From contig OZ024866.1 of the NCBI GenBank assembly GCA_964017155.1, forward strand, positions 18,913,358 through 18,977,357: a stretch of 64,000 nucleotides of DNA. The letters run 5' to 3'. Positions 21,399 to 33,600 of the stretch are shown here, piece after piece. A program made the translations under genes and the position numbers. The DNA is from Oasisia sp. SBJ-2009 (taxonomy: Eukaryota > Annelida > Polychaeta > Sabellida > Siboglinidae). The notes under the pieces are model-generated. The model did not search any database. It had not been told where the DNA came from and saw only the letters and a list, made by a program, of their open reading frames with translations. The stretch's first letter is position 1. Each line of letters begins with the position of its first letter.

Positions 21399-23037
21399 TT
21401 GCAGGACCTGGTCACATGCATGCAAGAATCCGACTACCTCCCGTTTAACCCGGCCTCACCAACCCTCCGCACCCTACAATCAGCAATGCCTGTATCTGGT
21501 AAGCTCGTTGCGGAATTCAACTCAGCACCTGCTGCGGGGGAAGAAACATTGACCAGTTTCTTGCGAGAGCAGGTTTTCAATAAGAATACCTCCCTCCATG
21601 CATCCGTTCCTCTGAGCAAACGATTGACGTTTGCCAAGGAACCAGGCGCGAAGAAGCCATGGGAGGAACTCACGGCGACAGCTGTTGAGATGGGGCGGAC
21701 TGCTCTTAAGGCAGTGATCAACCTGGTTGATATCAGTCAATATGTGGACTTGCCCCAGTTGCTGGAACATCGCGTTGTCGAGGAGTGTATGACATTGTTC
21801 AACTCCAGGAGTTATGGAATATGGGCGTTTTGTTAGGGTAGTGTGTGTAACATTAAAATATAAGGAAGGAAGAGTCGAGGAGTGGATAGCATTATTCAAC
21901 TCCACCGGCACATACAGGAAAACGCAAAAGAGCAATCTCATCCAGAAGCTCTTTCTGCAATATGTAGACCTACAGGAACCCTACGGCTCTCTCGTCGACA
22001 TGGACATGATCTGGAATATGGCAACCCCAATAGCAGAAGATCGGCAGACGGAAGATGGCACCCCATGCAAGTGGTTGGACTATGTGCACAAGTTGTTGTC
22101 CATTATCCTTGCCCGCCATGGCGACGCTGACCGTATAATCTGTGTGAACGATCCGTACGACGCAGCATACTCGACTAAAGACGACGAGCGAGACCTGCGG
22201 GTGCAGGGTAAGGCACATAGCCCCAACACCTACATGAACTTGGCAGACCCTTCCCCTGTGCCAGAGCTTTCAAAACACTGTAGAGTCAGCAACAAGGGGC
22301 AGCAGCAAACATTGATATGCAAATACCTCGCCGATCTAGCACAGAGTGTTGATGCTGAGACTATCACTCAGTTGGCCCCCACAGCACCAACGTGTCAATA
22401 CAGCAACCGATGCAGAACCGCAGCTTTGACCAGTCTCACGCTGACACTGTCGCTTTCTCCGCTTACGCAGTTCTGTGCGAGTCAGGCTACACTGGCCCTG
22501 TTGTCATTGATGCCGTTGATACAGATGCCTATGTCGCGGCAGCAGTCCTCTGGCAGAAGTTGGCAGGTATGATCTGTATCAAGAGAAAGCATGAGACGAT
22601 CTTCTGCCGAGGCCTGCTAGCTTACAAGATGGCAGACTGTATTGTGCAGCTGCACTGTATGACTGGCTGTGATGCCAACTCAGGCTTCTACGGTAATGGT
22701 AAGAAGTCGGTGTACGACCAGGTGGCGAAGAGCACTGTGGCGCGACGGCAGCTGTCGTGATGTGGAGAGAGCCGTTACCTTGAGGAAGATGTGGTAGAGC
22801 AGTTCATACGACATGTCATCTACGGCGACAACAAGAGTAGCTGAGGCCCGTGCCGCGAAGTGGCAGAGAATGAATAACAAATCATTCATCTGCCTCCCTC
22901 CAAATGCAGATAGCCTACGCCAGCACTGCATCCGCGCCAACTACTTGGCGTATCTAATGTGCCACCGTCCCGGAAGCACCATCCCTCGTCACTCGGACAT
23001 GGCTGGGGGCTGGTGGGTGATAGCTTTCGCCCTGTAA
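21399..23037 (+). pseudogene. E2 transposase-like gene
   Basis: Plus-strand gene broken by frameshifts between 21399-21836, 21814-22572, 22392-22760 and 22813-23037. Recognisable blocks are LQDLVTCMQESDYLPFNP-like text near 21400, RVVEECMTLFNS, INVNDPYDAAYS-like text near 22150 (seen as CVNDPYDAAYSTKDDERDL), VVIDAVDTDAYVAAAV at about 22500 and LHCMTGCDANSGFYGNGKKS at about 22650-22710. The last two match in order and spacing the VDTD and TGCD motifs of the E1 gene. The preceding acidic motif reads QSHADT, with His where E1 has Glu (EEAD), probably inactivating. It ends with LPPNADSLRQHCIRANYLAY. The 3' third is duplicated in the left arm. I recognise the family as uncharacterised transposon proteins of invertebrates; the function is inferred. 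Confidence 0.7.
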
Positions 23038-23674
23038 ATACCAAGGTAAAATGGGTTTCGACGTTAATTTGTTTCACTGAACATAGTTTACTAGTATTAT
23101 TTCTCTACTTATTTACATACTGTATAAATGCAAACTCCAAAAACACACATCTTCCCTTCTAGTTCAAAAGCTACGTTTTCGCTCTACGGAATGGCGGCCA
23201 TCTTTGACCGGATGGCAACCATTTTGGATTTATGGGTCAAGATGATGTCATAACTTCAAACTGATATCAGAATCGGAATCGTCGTGGTCGACATACCCGA
23301 AAAAGTGTCTTCATACATGCTTCTTGGTGTTCTGGTTTAAAAGTTACGTTTTCGTTCTACCAGATGGCGTCCATCTTGGATTTATGGGTCAACGTGATGT
23401 CATAGCGTCAAGCTAATGTCAGAATCGGAATCCTCGTGGAAGACTTACCCGAAAAACTGTCTTCATACGTGATTTTCGGCGCTTTGGTTCAATTGAATTT
23501 TTTCGAAATGCTCCCAGCGGCCATTTCGGATTTGGCCCGCTGGTGGAAAATGCCAGCATTTTTTAGAGGGACCGGGTGGCTAAATCTTCTTTAAATTGTC
23601 CATAGGAGTCACATCAATCGTCAAACCTTAGTAGCCAGAGAATGGTCACGAAATTGCAATTCTAGACCCTACTA
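22444..23674 (+). repeat. E2 right inverted arm (1.23 kb)
   Basis: Partner of 19712-21103. It holds the 3' codons of the E2 gene followed by the non-coding TIR with the blocks ATGGCGGCCATCTTTGACCG and ATGGCGTCCATCTTGGAT. It ends CTAGACCCTACTA. Confidence 0.78.
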
Positions 23675-25394
23675 TACAGCCCCTTTATTCATATGCACGT
23701 CTACATGAAGTACGGCTACTAATTATATTTATTTATTTATTAGTTTGTTATTAATATTACACAACTCTTTAATTTATATATCTTACCATAAGTAAGGTTT
23801 TATTTTAACAAAGTTTATGTTTATAGAATATTATAAACATATTCATGGACATTGTGTCATTTTACAAAACAAGTTTCTGTCTGTCGAGATTGCTTGCTAA
23901 CTATTAACTAATTAATTAATTACATGACTAGTTAATATATATTTATTCTCGTAGTCAGTAATTACACTGCATAATATGTATAACTATCTTCAGAGTTATG
24001 GACTCTGCTGGTCTCATTTAGAATGTTTTGGTGTGTTAATTTTGTGCACAACGTAACTAATAATTTTATTAGCTAATTTCCTGAATTAAATAGCATGAAA
24101 ACATCAATATTGCAAATGCATTATTCCATTCAACATATTTCAAAATATTGCAACAGTATTTTAATAGTTTTATAAATAACAAAGTTATGATGTCATTTCA
24201 AAGTCACTTTTATTCAAATATTTATCAACAGAAAACAAAAATGAGCCCATATCACAATTATAAGAGATACATAACGTTTGCGCTATTTTTGCCGTCTTTA
24301 CGTTGCAATAACTTTGGATATAATGAAGTTATCGTAATATAATTAACAGTTATGTGATCAATAACTTATTACTTTTCATTTAAGCCAACATTATATAATG
24401 CTATTGAATTGTTTGCTAAAATGCCTACTGAAATACAGTTGCAAAATGCTTTAACCTTATAGTTTATCAAATATATTTGTAAAACAATTTTTTGACCACA
24501 ACATAGTGTGATATTGAGATGTGTATGACTTTGAAATAGCAGTTTATATCCAATATGACCTATATTATGTGGTCAATTTTCCGGATTGTTTGTCCGACTT
24601 TAGCAACCTTTTTCTATTCAACTGTCTTCAGGGCCCAGTACATTGTTCTGCACCCACGATGGCAGCTAGTGTACTCTTAACATAATTTACTATTTTCTTG
24701 TGAGACTTTTCAGTAACGTATTTTATGTAAGTATTTATACAAGTTAACTGACCCAGTACAAATACCGTTTTGCAACAGGTTTCAATAACCTTTACATATG
24801 CTTGATTAGCAGTAGTACATATAGTACATATATTTATAGTAGATCTGTTTGTTAACCTTCACATGTCCCTTGGCGATGTTTCTGTGTACATACATTTAAA
24901 ACGAACCAGTTACAATAAGCAGCGTATTGATTAGCATCGGAAATCTCACTATGCCAATACTTAGTCATAGGATGCTCAAATAGACTTATACATTTGAAAT
25001 ATTAACCTCAATAGAAATATTATATATTCACACCTAAATAGTGTTTTGAAATATTATCATGTTCAAAATTGTAGTTAGATTAGATTATCCCAGATGGCCG
25101 TCATTGCGTCAGCGCAATCCAGAACAAATGGGCGGTAAATAAAAAATGACTTGGCTACAATGCGCTACATGCGATGTGTATGACATTTTCAGGATCATCG
25201 TCATACGATTAATAAGAGGCTCTTAAGAGGAGTTTCGCTGGGTCTCCCCTCATGAGTAGAAAAGCCTAGTGGACATAAATTGCAACACGACATATTCAAG
25301 CCAAGCCAAACTCAGGCGAAATTGTATGTGGCTTAATTATCGCTTGCAAAGCGATATATTATTTGTAAATCACATGGTGTTGGCTTTAGAACAC
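23675..25394. other. No gene recognised
   Basis: AT-rich DNA. A moderately GC-richer patch at about 25085-25330 lacks a readable frame. No feature seen. Confidence 0.45.
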
Positions 25395-25689
25395 AATTGC
25401 TTTATTGAGTGATTGTCAGAAACAATATCGAATACAAACACATGGAATATACATACAAATCAGGATAGACAATCAACAATAAGCAGGAAAGAAGCAACCT
25501 GCTTATAATTCCTTTTTTCAATTAATAACAAAATATGTACGCCACCTTGGTGCAATTGTGCTGATGCGAACATACCACAGTTAATCAAATAAATGTCATA
25601 AAAAACATGATGATACATTTTGTCAATTAGCTATTAGCTATGCTATTCAACATTATTCATACATACTATTATATTAAATTATACCAATG

Positions 25690-26830
25690 TATCCTAAGTG
25701 TGCAGTGTTTCTTGTTAATATGTTTTCCAGATGTATTGTTTCATTGCCTTTTTGAATATACCAATAGACGTACAATTATCAATATGATTCTTCATAATAA
25801 CAATATTCCATAATTTTGGACCAACATAAGTGAGTGTATTTTGTTTGATATTGGTTTTGCAATGTGGTATTTTGTAAGCTATATGTTGTCTCATATTGTA
25901 GTTGTGTGAGGGTGTGTGTATATGAACATGTCACTAAATATATTTGGTAATATACCTCTGTTATGTTTCTACATTAATATACAAGTTACATATTTGTTCA
26001 GTTGATAAATGGTCATAATTGTATGTGCTTTAAATAAAACATATGTATGACTTCTGAATTCAGCATGACTTATTATGTGAATGATTTGTTTCTGCAATAT
26101 ATGAATTTTAGATAAATATATTTTTGGGATCTTCCCCATACTATAATACAATAGATAATAAAAGGGTATATGAAGGCATAGTATAAGTTAATCAAAGTCT
26201 TTTGTTTACTTTGTTCTTGATTTTCCAGAAAATGCCTACACTCTTAGATATTTTTTACATGTATATTTTATATGTTCATTCCAGTTGATTTTATTATCTA
26301 TTATCACTCCCAGAAATTTGGTATGGCTAACAGTGTCTATTTGAGTACCATGTATATAAATGTTGTTGATTCTGTTTCTTACACTAGGAATATTGCTAAA
26401 TGTCATTGTACATGTTTTATTGATATTTAACGAAAGTGTATTAGCCTTAAGCCACAGTGAAATATTTTGTATTTCAATATTTAAATCGTGTTCCAATTTA
26501 TGCAAATCTTTCCCTCGGATAAAAATATTAGTGTCATCTGCATATATTATTGGAAAGGTGATTTGTGACACAGCACTTAAATCATTTATATGGATCAGAA
26601 ATAATAAGGGACCTAATATTGATCCTTGTGGCACACCTCAAGTTACATTTTTAAGCTCAGAATTGGTTTCACTGATTCTTACTGTTTGTTTCCTACTAGA
26701 TAGATAATTTCTAAACCATTGGAGGACAGTTCTTCTTATTCCATAATGGTTTAATTTACTTAATAGGATGTCATGGTTCACTGTATCAAATGCTTTGGCG
26801 AAATCTAAAAAAGTCCTATTATATGTTCTC
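25690..26830 (-). pseudogene. LINE reverse transcriptase and C-terminal domain
   Basis: Frame 26236-26634 carries PQGSILGPLLFLIHINDL, FPIIYADDTNIFIRG (catalytic YADD), SLNINKTCTMTF and HTKFLGVIIDNKINWNEH, i.e. RT motifs 4 to 7. Upstream, near 26770, the LDFAKAFDT-like motif is readable with a frameshift. Downstream, 25969-26151 and 25690-25960 encode SKIHILQKQIIHIISHAEF and TLTYVGPKLWNIVIM, the conserved C-terminal region of CR1-group ORF2. At least three frame changes make it non-functional. Confidence 0.8.
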
Positions 26831-27044
26831 CTTTGCCCATTGCACTTGTTATTTTATCAAATAATATTGTTAAAGCCTTGTAAGTAGAATATCCTTTTTG
26901 AATCCAAATTGATAATTTGACAATATATTATGTTTATCAATATATTTAGTTAGTCTACTATATACAAGTTTTTCAAATATTTAAGAAAACACTTGTAATA
27001 CGGAAATTGGTCTATAGTTACTGATTAGTGTAGCATCTCCTTTT

Positions 27045-27717
27045 TTAAATCGGCACTACATTAGCTATTTTTAATTCGTATGGTATGTATCCTTTGTCAA
27101 ACGATAAATTTATAATGTGGCATAAAGATTCAATCATGCTAGAGTATGTTTGTTTGATGATGTCTGGTTTTATACCATCCCATCCAGGACTGCAGTTTTT
27201 TAATTTCTCTATGATTATCCTTATCTCATCTGTGGTTGTAGGTGTTAAAAGCATTGAGTTTTTATAAATTCCATCAAGATAATCCTCAGGCTTATCTGTA
27301 GCGGTTGGAATATCCTTGGTTAATTCTGAACCAATGGTCGTGAAGTAATCATTAAATTTATCAGCTACTAACTGTCTAGCTTTTGTTAGAGTGCCATTTA
27401 TTAAGAATTCTTGGTTTTGCTGTGATGTCGCCTTCTTGCCAATAATTTCTCGTATAATTTGCCACATTTATTTTAGGTCACTCTTATGCTTGTCAAATTC
27501 CTTTTGATAATGATAGCGCTCTGCTATTTTAATAAGTTGCGTTAGTTTTTTTATATCTTTTATAATTGGTTTCATTAAATGCAGTTGGTTTATTTAGAAA
27601 ATACTTATATAGTTGTTGCCTAGTTTTTATGGAATTTCTAAGCCCCTTGGTAATCCATGCTTTATATTTCTCTTTCTTAACCCTTTTTGTGTTTAAGGAG
27701 AATGACTTGTTATACAC
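27045..27717 (-). pseudogene. LINE linker between endonuclease and RT
   Basis: Encodes KAWITKGLRNSIKTRQQLY and then FNDYFTTIGSELTKDIP and LKNCSPGWDGIKPDIIK, the region that precedes the RT fingers in CR1-group proteins. A break at 27468-27528 separates the two frames. It ends with KIANVVPI at the start of RT motif 1. Confidence 0.78.
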
Positions 27718-27797
27718 CTGTGAAATGTTCTTAAAAAATTCAATATAACTTATTTGGGGATCTTTACATGCATAGATATCATTCCAACATGTTGCCT

Positions 27798-28655
27798 CTA
27801 TGGTGCTTTTGAAGCTATTGTATGATGAGTATATTTTCTAGTCCCTATTGTAACATAATCTTGTTTATCATTATTTAATGTGGTTAATATAAATATTGGT
27901 AAATTGTCAGAAATATCTGAATATAATATTCCTTGAAGTTGATTATATTCACGAAGAATGTTATTACCATAAATATTATCTCTCAATGTGGCTGTGGTTG
28001 GTGTAATTCTAGTGGGCTTCGTAATTGGAGGTATTAAACAATTGGAAAACATTGCATCTACATAATCATGAATTTCCATATGGTGATTTATGTTAAAATA
28101 GCCCATTATATAACATTGTTTGTTTTCAATTCTTAATGTAAGTACAATTTATTTTATTTGTTCTATAAATGCACTAATGCTTGTATTTGGGGGTCTGTAC
28201 ACTATACCGACCAATATTTGTTTTATGTTTTCTTGTTTAAGACATAACTCAACAAAAATACATTCTATAAGCTAGGTGATAATATTCATATTTGGCTTTT
28301 CTACGTAATCATAATTGTTGTGAATGTATAACGATACTCCTCCTCCTTTTCTGGAGGGTCTAGTAAGATGAATACTTTTGCATTCTGGAAGTTCACATAA
28401 GCTTAAGATTTCCTCCTTAAGCGACGTTTCTGTTAGACCAATTATCGAAAACTGTATATCGAGCGACATTAAATAACTGTTCAGTTTATCTATGTTCTTC
28501 GGTATACTTCTAACATTCAAATGCATTAGAGAAAGCCCCTTAGCGTAGTCATCATTACTTTTTATGATATCATTGAAGTCGTTGTCAAGATAGTATTTGG
28601 TTGTAAGTACATTATTGTTTGTCATACAATTGTAATCAGGATCAAAGTCTCTCAT
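27798..28655 (-). pseudogene. LINE APE endonuclease
   Basis: The frame ending at 28655 starts with a short acidic leader and has SLMHLNVRSIPKNIDKLNSY, IIGLTETSL (Glu of the catalytic set) and GGGVSLYIHNNYDY. The later frame, 27798-28106, has MGYFNINHH where active enzymes have GDFN, and SDISDNLPIFIL where SDHLP is usual. Two catalytic positions (Asp and His) are therefore lost. Confidence 0.78.
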
Positions 28656-28700
28656 ATTACGGTTAGTGTTTTCATAATCTGATTCATCATCTGGAGATAA

Positions 28701-29277
28701 TGAATTACGGTCTTAATTATATTTAATCTTTGTCAGTTAATTTCACCAACACAAAGTCAAAATATTCAAACAGGAACAAGCTAGTTATATCAAATTCTTG
28801 GTAGGTTTGCATTGTCATGAAAATAGGGTGAAATGTAGCGGTACAAAACTGAACTACAGACCTGTAAACAACCAACCCAACTTACCACTGACCTTTGTGG
28901 ATGTCCAATTCAGCACACATGCACCACACTCTCCATCATCAGAACACACATACTTGACCGCCTTCACAATGCCTTAATTAAGATAATTAACATCTTCCCC
29001 TACTCCCACATGGTAGTCAACAACCACACGCCTGCTTCAAACCTCTCTTCGCTTCAGTGAAATTCAGCCTTACAGTTTAAGAAAAACGCAACTTTTACAA
29101 GTTTACACAATGTCAATTTAACAAATTCATTCTATACATTTTCCTGCAAGTAATACATTCATAGGTTGATCATTGATTCATTTCCAACATTTTGATACAA
29201 AGTAGTAGTGAATGTTCAGAGAATGGCGAAGCAACAGAAATATTTTGTAAAAACGGAAAGGCAAACTGCAGAGAGTA
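28701..29277. other. No gene recognised
   Basis: May include the 5' part of the preceding LINE (its ORF1 would lie here on the minus strand), but I cannot read any ORF1 motif. Confidence 0.35.
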
Positions 29278-30836
29278 CCGTAAATCCTGTATTACTAGCC
29301 GCGGCTACTATTACAGTAGTGTGTAGCCAAAATGAGGACGAAAACGCAAAAGTTGGTGTGCGGCTTTAAATACAGTAATTTGCCGACATAAATTGACATT
29401 TGGGTCACAAAATTGTCAGTATAAACGTGAAAAACTTACCAAAGAAACGAAGCCGGTTTTATAAATAATATATTGTGTTACAATTGCCACTTGTGCAAAA
29501 CAAATGATATAACACAGTTAATAAAATCCCATGTCCATAAAATGTTCAAATACAATGATCAGAATGTGAAAACATGTCATAGTTAAACTCCACAAAAGTC
29601 CCTTTCATCGTCGCCGTCAAAGAATGCCTTGGCTACGTTGGGGAATGGAACGGCACGGCGGCGCCATTTCACGTATCCATAACGTTGGCAACATCGTTGA
29701 CCGTTGCCGTGAGTCCGCGTGCACCAGACGATCATCATTAAATATGATGAAATAAATCCTTTCACAGTTAATATAATCCTTTGTCATCACTATTGTAGTA
29801 TTACCGCTGTCAAAGAACTCTGTCGCGAATGGCATGACGGTGTCTTTCAGTACGTGTGTAGTGTATCCGTGTCTGAGTCGTTGCCGCTACCGCTGCCGCA
29901 CGTGCCGGCAAATAAATATTATGTCATCGTCCTTTGTTGGAATCAATCCCACGCCGTCTGTTTTGTTCTGACACTAGTTTTAATCTCAGTTCAAAGAACA
30001 CTGTTCACATGTTTACAAAAGCCAGGCTTCATGCCGATTGTCAAAATCACACCACACTCTAACCAGGGCTGACGACCGAGTTAATTGCATTTGCTTTCTG
30101 TTGTCGTAACGCCGACTTCTCTGTGCCTGGGCGCTGTCTCGACCAGGCCTGCGTATACTTCAAAGACGCTTCCTTGCCGGCTAGCAACAAAGTTAATAAC
30201 TTACGTCGCCGCCCAGCGTGGGAAAGGACTAACACTTGTTTCTCAGACAGGCGTCCCATTATTAGGCCATCGGCCACCTGTGTTTGTCTAGTATGGGTAC
30301 CGTAGCCTACCCTTTATAGGCGCCAGCATTATGCATGGTTCTACATAAAATCCTATAAAACCAAAACTTCTTAACATATTTTAATAATTTTAGCACCATT
30401 GAATTGTTAAAATATGTGGCTACATTTTATCCATTGGATGTATGGACATTCTGCCACCCAATTATATTCTGATAGCATGGTGAAATTCTGGTTATTTTTT
30501 TTTCCCGTTTTTGTCCAAATCCACGTAGTAATATTCCTATTAAAATATATACTGTGTCGTAATTATAAATGCATTATAATAATGAGTGTTTCAGTTATTC
30601 ATTTATGATCATTATTAGCAAAGTTATAACTTCTATGAAACACATTAAAATGTTTCCAAATTGCGTGCGCTACGGCAGGATGTCGCACGTAATTAATGGT
30701 CTTGGCTCAAAGTTGGGGTGCGGCTTTAATTAAGGGTTTTGCCGATATCAAACAGCGCGGAAGAAATTCGGGATTTAGGTCAAAAATCGGGGTGCGGCTT
30801 TAATTAGGGGTGCGGCTAGTAATACAGGATTTACGG
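29278..30836. mobile_element. TIR element flanked by TA (Tc1/mariner-pogo-like)
   Basis: Left end CCGTAAATCCTGTATTACTA plus GCCGC pairs perfectly with the right end over 25 bp, and both ends are bordered by TA (29276-29277 and 30837-30838), the target duplication expected of the Tc1/mariner group. A subterminal GTGCGGCTTTAA motif occurs near 29358 on the left and twice on the right (near 30720 and 30793). The interior is GC-richer, with short frames on both strands but no recognisable DDE or HTH domain. I call it non-autonomous. Confidence 0.75.
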
Positions 30837-33313
30837 TATACGTTATATCGGTGGCATCATGCCTGGATGGTCTGGAGACTGTCAAGTTGGACTGAACAGT
30901 TACTTAGAACAATAGTGTTCAAGGAATAACAAGTACAAAGAATGTGGAAAGATTGACCGACGGCCAGCATGAGGAAAAGGTTGGGATGCAACACAGCCTA
31001 GAGGACTCCTCACTCGAATGGAACAAATGGAAAAAGAACATTTCTATTGCACAACATTTTCATTTTGACTTAAACTACCATGCACTTGTTGAATGTTAGA
31101 CGTCTTAAATGTTATGAAACCCAAATCCAAATTTGAATATGTCTGAAACAACATTATAAAAAGGAGGAGTATTAAATACTTGGATGGTGCACAAAGGTGA
31201 AACAAACTCAGAGCACAGTTTACACTTTACAACATTGTCTATGGTTTATACTGAATGAGAAAAATAAAATAACTGTTGAAAACGTAACTGAATGTAACAT
31301 CAACTATCAGAGATCTCCCTACATCAATTCCACACTTCAATAAATAATCAAGCTGAACATATATATGTTCTAGGGTTTGAGTCACTTAACGCTTATATAC
31401 AATGAAGTGAGGCGCAATAAATACATAAAAGAATGCTCTTTAATGTATACAAAACATTATTTAACTTTATTGAACTGGAGAACGATATAGCGGTGCTGCC
31501 ACCTCATGGAGTCTCATTAATTGAGGCGAAGAATTGGTCAGATATATTCAGCTGAGGTATCTTGTACTCGCCTTAGAGAGGTTACGCGTGTTCGTCAATA
31601 AACGAATGGCGCGCATCACGTTACACGTGGTGGCGACGCAACGTGTTGAGTGTCCATCAGTTTTAATCGTTGCATTGAATTCTTTCGGAAACAAAGTGTT
31701 TCGCGAGAATTGACAACCATGACGCTGGATTCCCGCTTAATCACAGATCTGTTTAATATTATTACGTTTGACAACAACATAATATTTCCTGTTCAGCTCT
31801 ATCTGTCCGCCGTTCACTAGCGCGTAGTGAACTCGTATTGATTGTACACGTCGGTTCAAGTTGCTGATCTCTGCTGAAACACAACAAAGTAAGTGATTTT
31901 GTGAATTGCTTAAACAACCATGTTACCATTCCAACACTTTTAGAAGCTATTTTCATTACTCTATCATATACAACACAAATATGAGTTAAACGAATTAACT
32001 ATTTAAATACCTGAGAATAAGGTGCTTAAGTGAATAAAATACATATAATAGGATTACTTATAATAACAATACTTACTAAATATTCTTCATCACTCGTCGT
32101 CGTAATGGAAGCCTTGTTTCATGCTTTTGACCAAATTAAATCATCAGATATTAATAACAGAAAGACTGAACAGAAGTGGTTAAGACAAACATTTAATCTT
32201 CTACTAGATAGATTCCCCGCCCCCATTGAAAACAAAGAATCTAGACTAGAGACAGCAGTATTGAAGATAACGGAAACCAGACAGACTGTGGGAAGAGACC
32301 TTGGCCTCGCAGGCGCATAACAAGTATTAATTACTCCTTGAACTCTGTTGTTCACCAATGTGTTAGCCGGTGCCGTTGTTAAGCTTATCACTAAACGAGG
32401 GACATGATAGCGTGCCTTAAAACAGAAATGTTATTTCGTCATCTGTGTTCTTTTCAAAACACTTTTACATACGTTATATAATGTCTAACATGGCTGTTTC
32501 GTGGGTAGCTGAAACCCGGTAAACTACATACAGAAATGTTGACCCCCATCAGTATCAATATATAAGCTATACCGATATGTTAATGAGGTTTGTTGCCAGC
32601 CATGGCAAGCAGCAATTGATGTTGTTTAGTACACAGTGTTTGTACCATGCAAGTAACTAGATGCAACATGCGAAAAATTTGATATAGGATTTCTTATCTT
32701 TTGATTGAGGTGCACATTGCAGTAGTTTATTTTGTCCAATTATTTTCAACGCTTGTCCAAAGTGAGATGTTTCGAAAACTTCAGCTGGCAGCGGCCGTTC
32801 ATCCGCCCTGGCCGGCGTACATACATACATATATATGTCTAACACAAACACTCTTACGAGTTAATCATCGTCTTTCCTACTATCCTTATCCAGTTTCCCT
32901 TAATTCCCTAATTTAAATTGCACGACATTTTTACTTTATACATGATGTGTCACTAAGCCACTTCAAATAGTGCTACACAAGCGTGCAATTTGCTTATAAT
33001 TCTATATTATATCAAATAAATAAATATAATTTAAAAACTAAATTTATAAAATTAAATATAAAATATTGGCTCCTTACGACACATCCCATTCAGATTCTGG
33101 CTCTGTAAATTTAATACTGTACACAATTTGTCAAAAATAAACATTTAAGTACTAATGATGTCTTTTTAATTAATTTACCAAATGTAAACTCACACACAAC
33201 AACTGCATACTAATAATATTGATGTGTGCATAGAACAGTGTAATTGTTTTCTACTGGACTAAAATTCTGGAATGTGCAGAAACCACATAGTTGGGCATTG
33301 TCTTTTCAGAGTG
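30837..33313. other. No established gene
   Basis: AT-rich DNA. It contains one 96-codon plus frame (32030-32320, listed separately) and a short CATA run near 32820. No repeat boundary or motif otherwise. Confidence 0.4.
32030..32320 (+). CDS. Hypothetical 96-codon frame
   Basis: The predicted peptide starts with a hydrophobic stretch (IIGLLIITILTKYSSSLVVV) that could pass as a signal peptide and continues with a polar, plausible-looking sequence. The first codon is not a standard ATG: the frame is open back to 32030, and a better ATG lies at 32105. I do not recognise it. A chance frame of this length is expected about once in a window of this size. Confidence 0.12.
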   Translation: MNKIHIIGLLIITILTKYSSSLVVVMEALFHAFDQIKSSDINNRKTEQKWLRQTFNLLLDRFPAPIENKESRLETAVLKITETRQTVGRDLGLAGA

Positions 33314-33600
33314 ATGTTGTACCCACAGGACCACAAACTGTGTTACACTTCCATGTAATTACAAATGTTGCTGTACCAGCAGAACCACATACTGTGTTTT
33401 TTGCCATGGAAAGATAAATGGTGTTGTGCCAGCAGGACTACAGCGTTTGTTTATCTGCCTCGGAATTGCAGATATTGCTGTGTCCCTAGCACTACAAACA
33501 GTGTTACTCTTCAATGAAATTAAAAATATTGCTATGTCAGCAGTATTACAACATGTTCTTACCTGCTTCAGAATAACACATGTTGCTGCATATGACTATG
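33314..33600 (+). repeat. 54-bp minisatellite, about 5.5 units
   Basis: Unit starts fall at 33314, 33365, 33418, 33472, 33526 and 33580, giving periods of 51 to 54 bp. Each begins ATGTTGCTGTGCCAGCAG-like, followed by ACTACAAACTGTGTT. The later units are exactly 54 bp (18 codons), so a frame from 33426 to 33620 stays open with an 18-residue periodicity. Units differ at many positions. Confidence 0.75.

Larger units (their letters stand above)
19712..23674 (+). mobile_element. Long-TIR DNA transposon E2
   Basis: Terminal sequences TAGTAGGGTCTAGAATTGCA (left) and TGCAATTCTAGACCCTACTA (right) pair perfectly over 20 bp. The inverted similarity continues for the whole arms, 19712-21103 and 22444-23674. 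The arms include several TGGCCGCCAT motifs and, unusually, the 3' part of the element's own gene. A plus-strand gene related to the E1 gene runs from about 21399 to 23037. The flanking triplets are TTA and TAC, so no clean 3-bp duplication is seen; a TATA reading is possible if the element is taken to begin at GTAGGG. Confidence 0.78.
25395..28700 (-). mobile_element. CR1-group LINE, nearly full-length ORF2 region, decayed
   Basis: Minus-strand element in order endonuclease (28655 to 27800), linker (27717-27045), RT (26830-26236) and C-terminal domain (26151-25690). The 3' end is probably near 25395, where the minus strand shows CAATAAAG. Stops and frameshifts occur throughout and no gag-like ORF1 is readable upstream of 28700. 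The motif style (HLNVRSI, PQGSILGPLLFLI, YADDT) indicates the CR1/L2 group of APE LINEs. Confidence 0.82.

Noticed and set aside
19712..23674. E2 as two separate transposons in opposite orientation
   Set aside because: Only one set of TAGT/ACTA ends is visible and no target duplication is present at the centre, so a single palindromic element is simpler.
31560..31650. GTGGTGGCGACGCAACG, a possible LTR primer-binding-site context
   Set aside because: No matching LTR pair, polypurine tract or gag/pol text in the neighbourhood.
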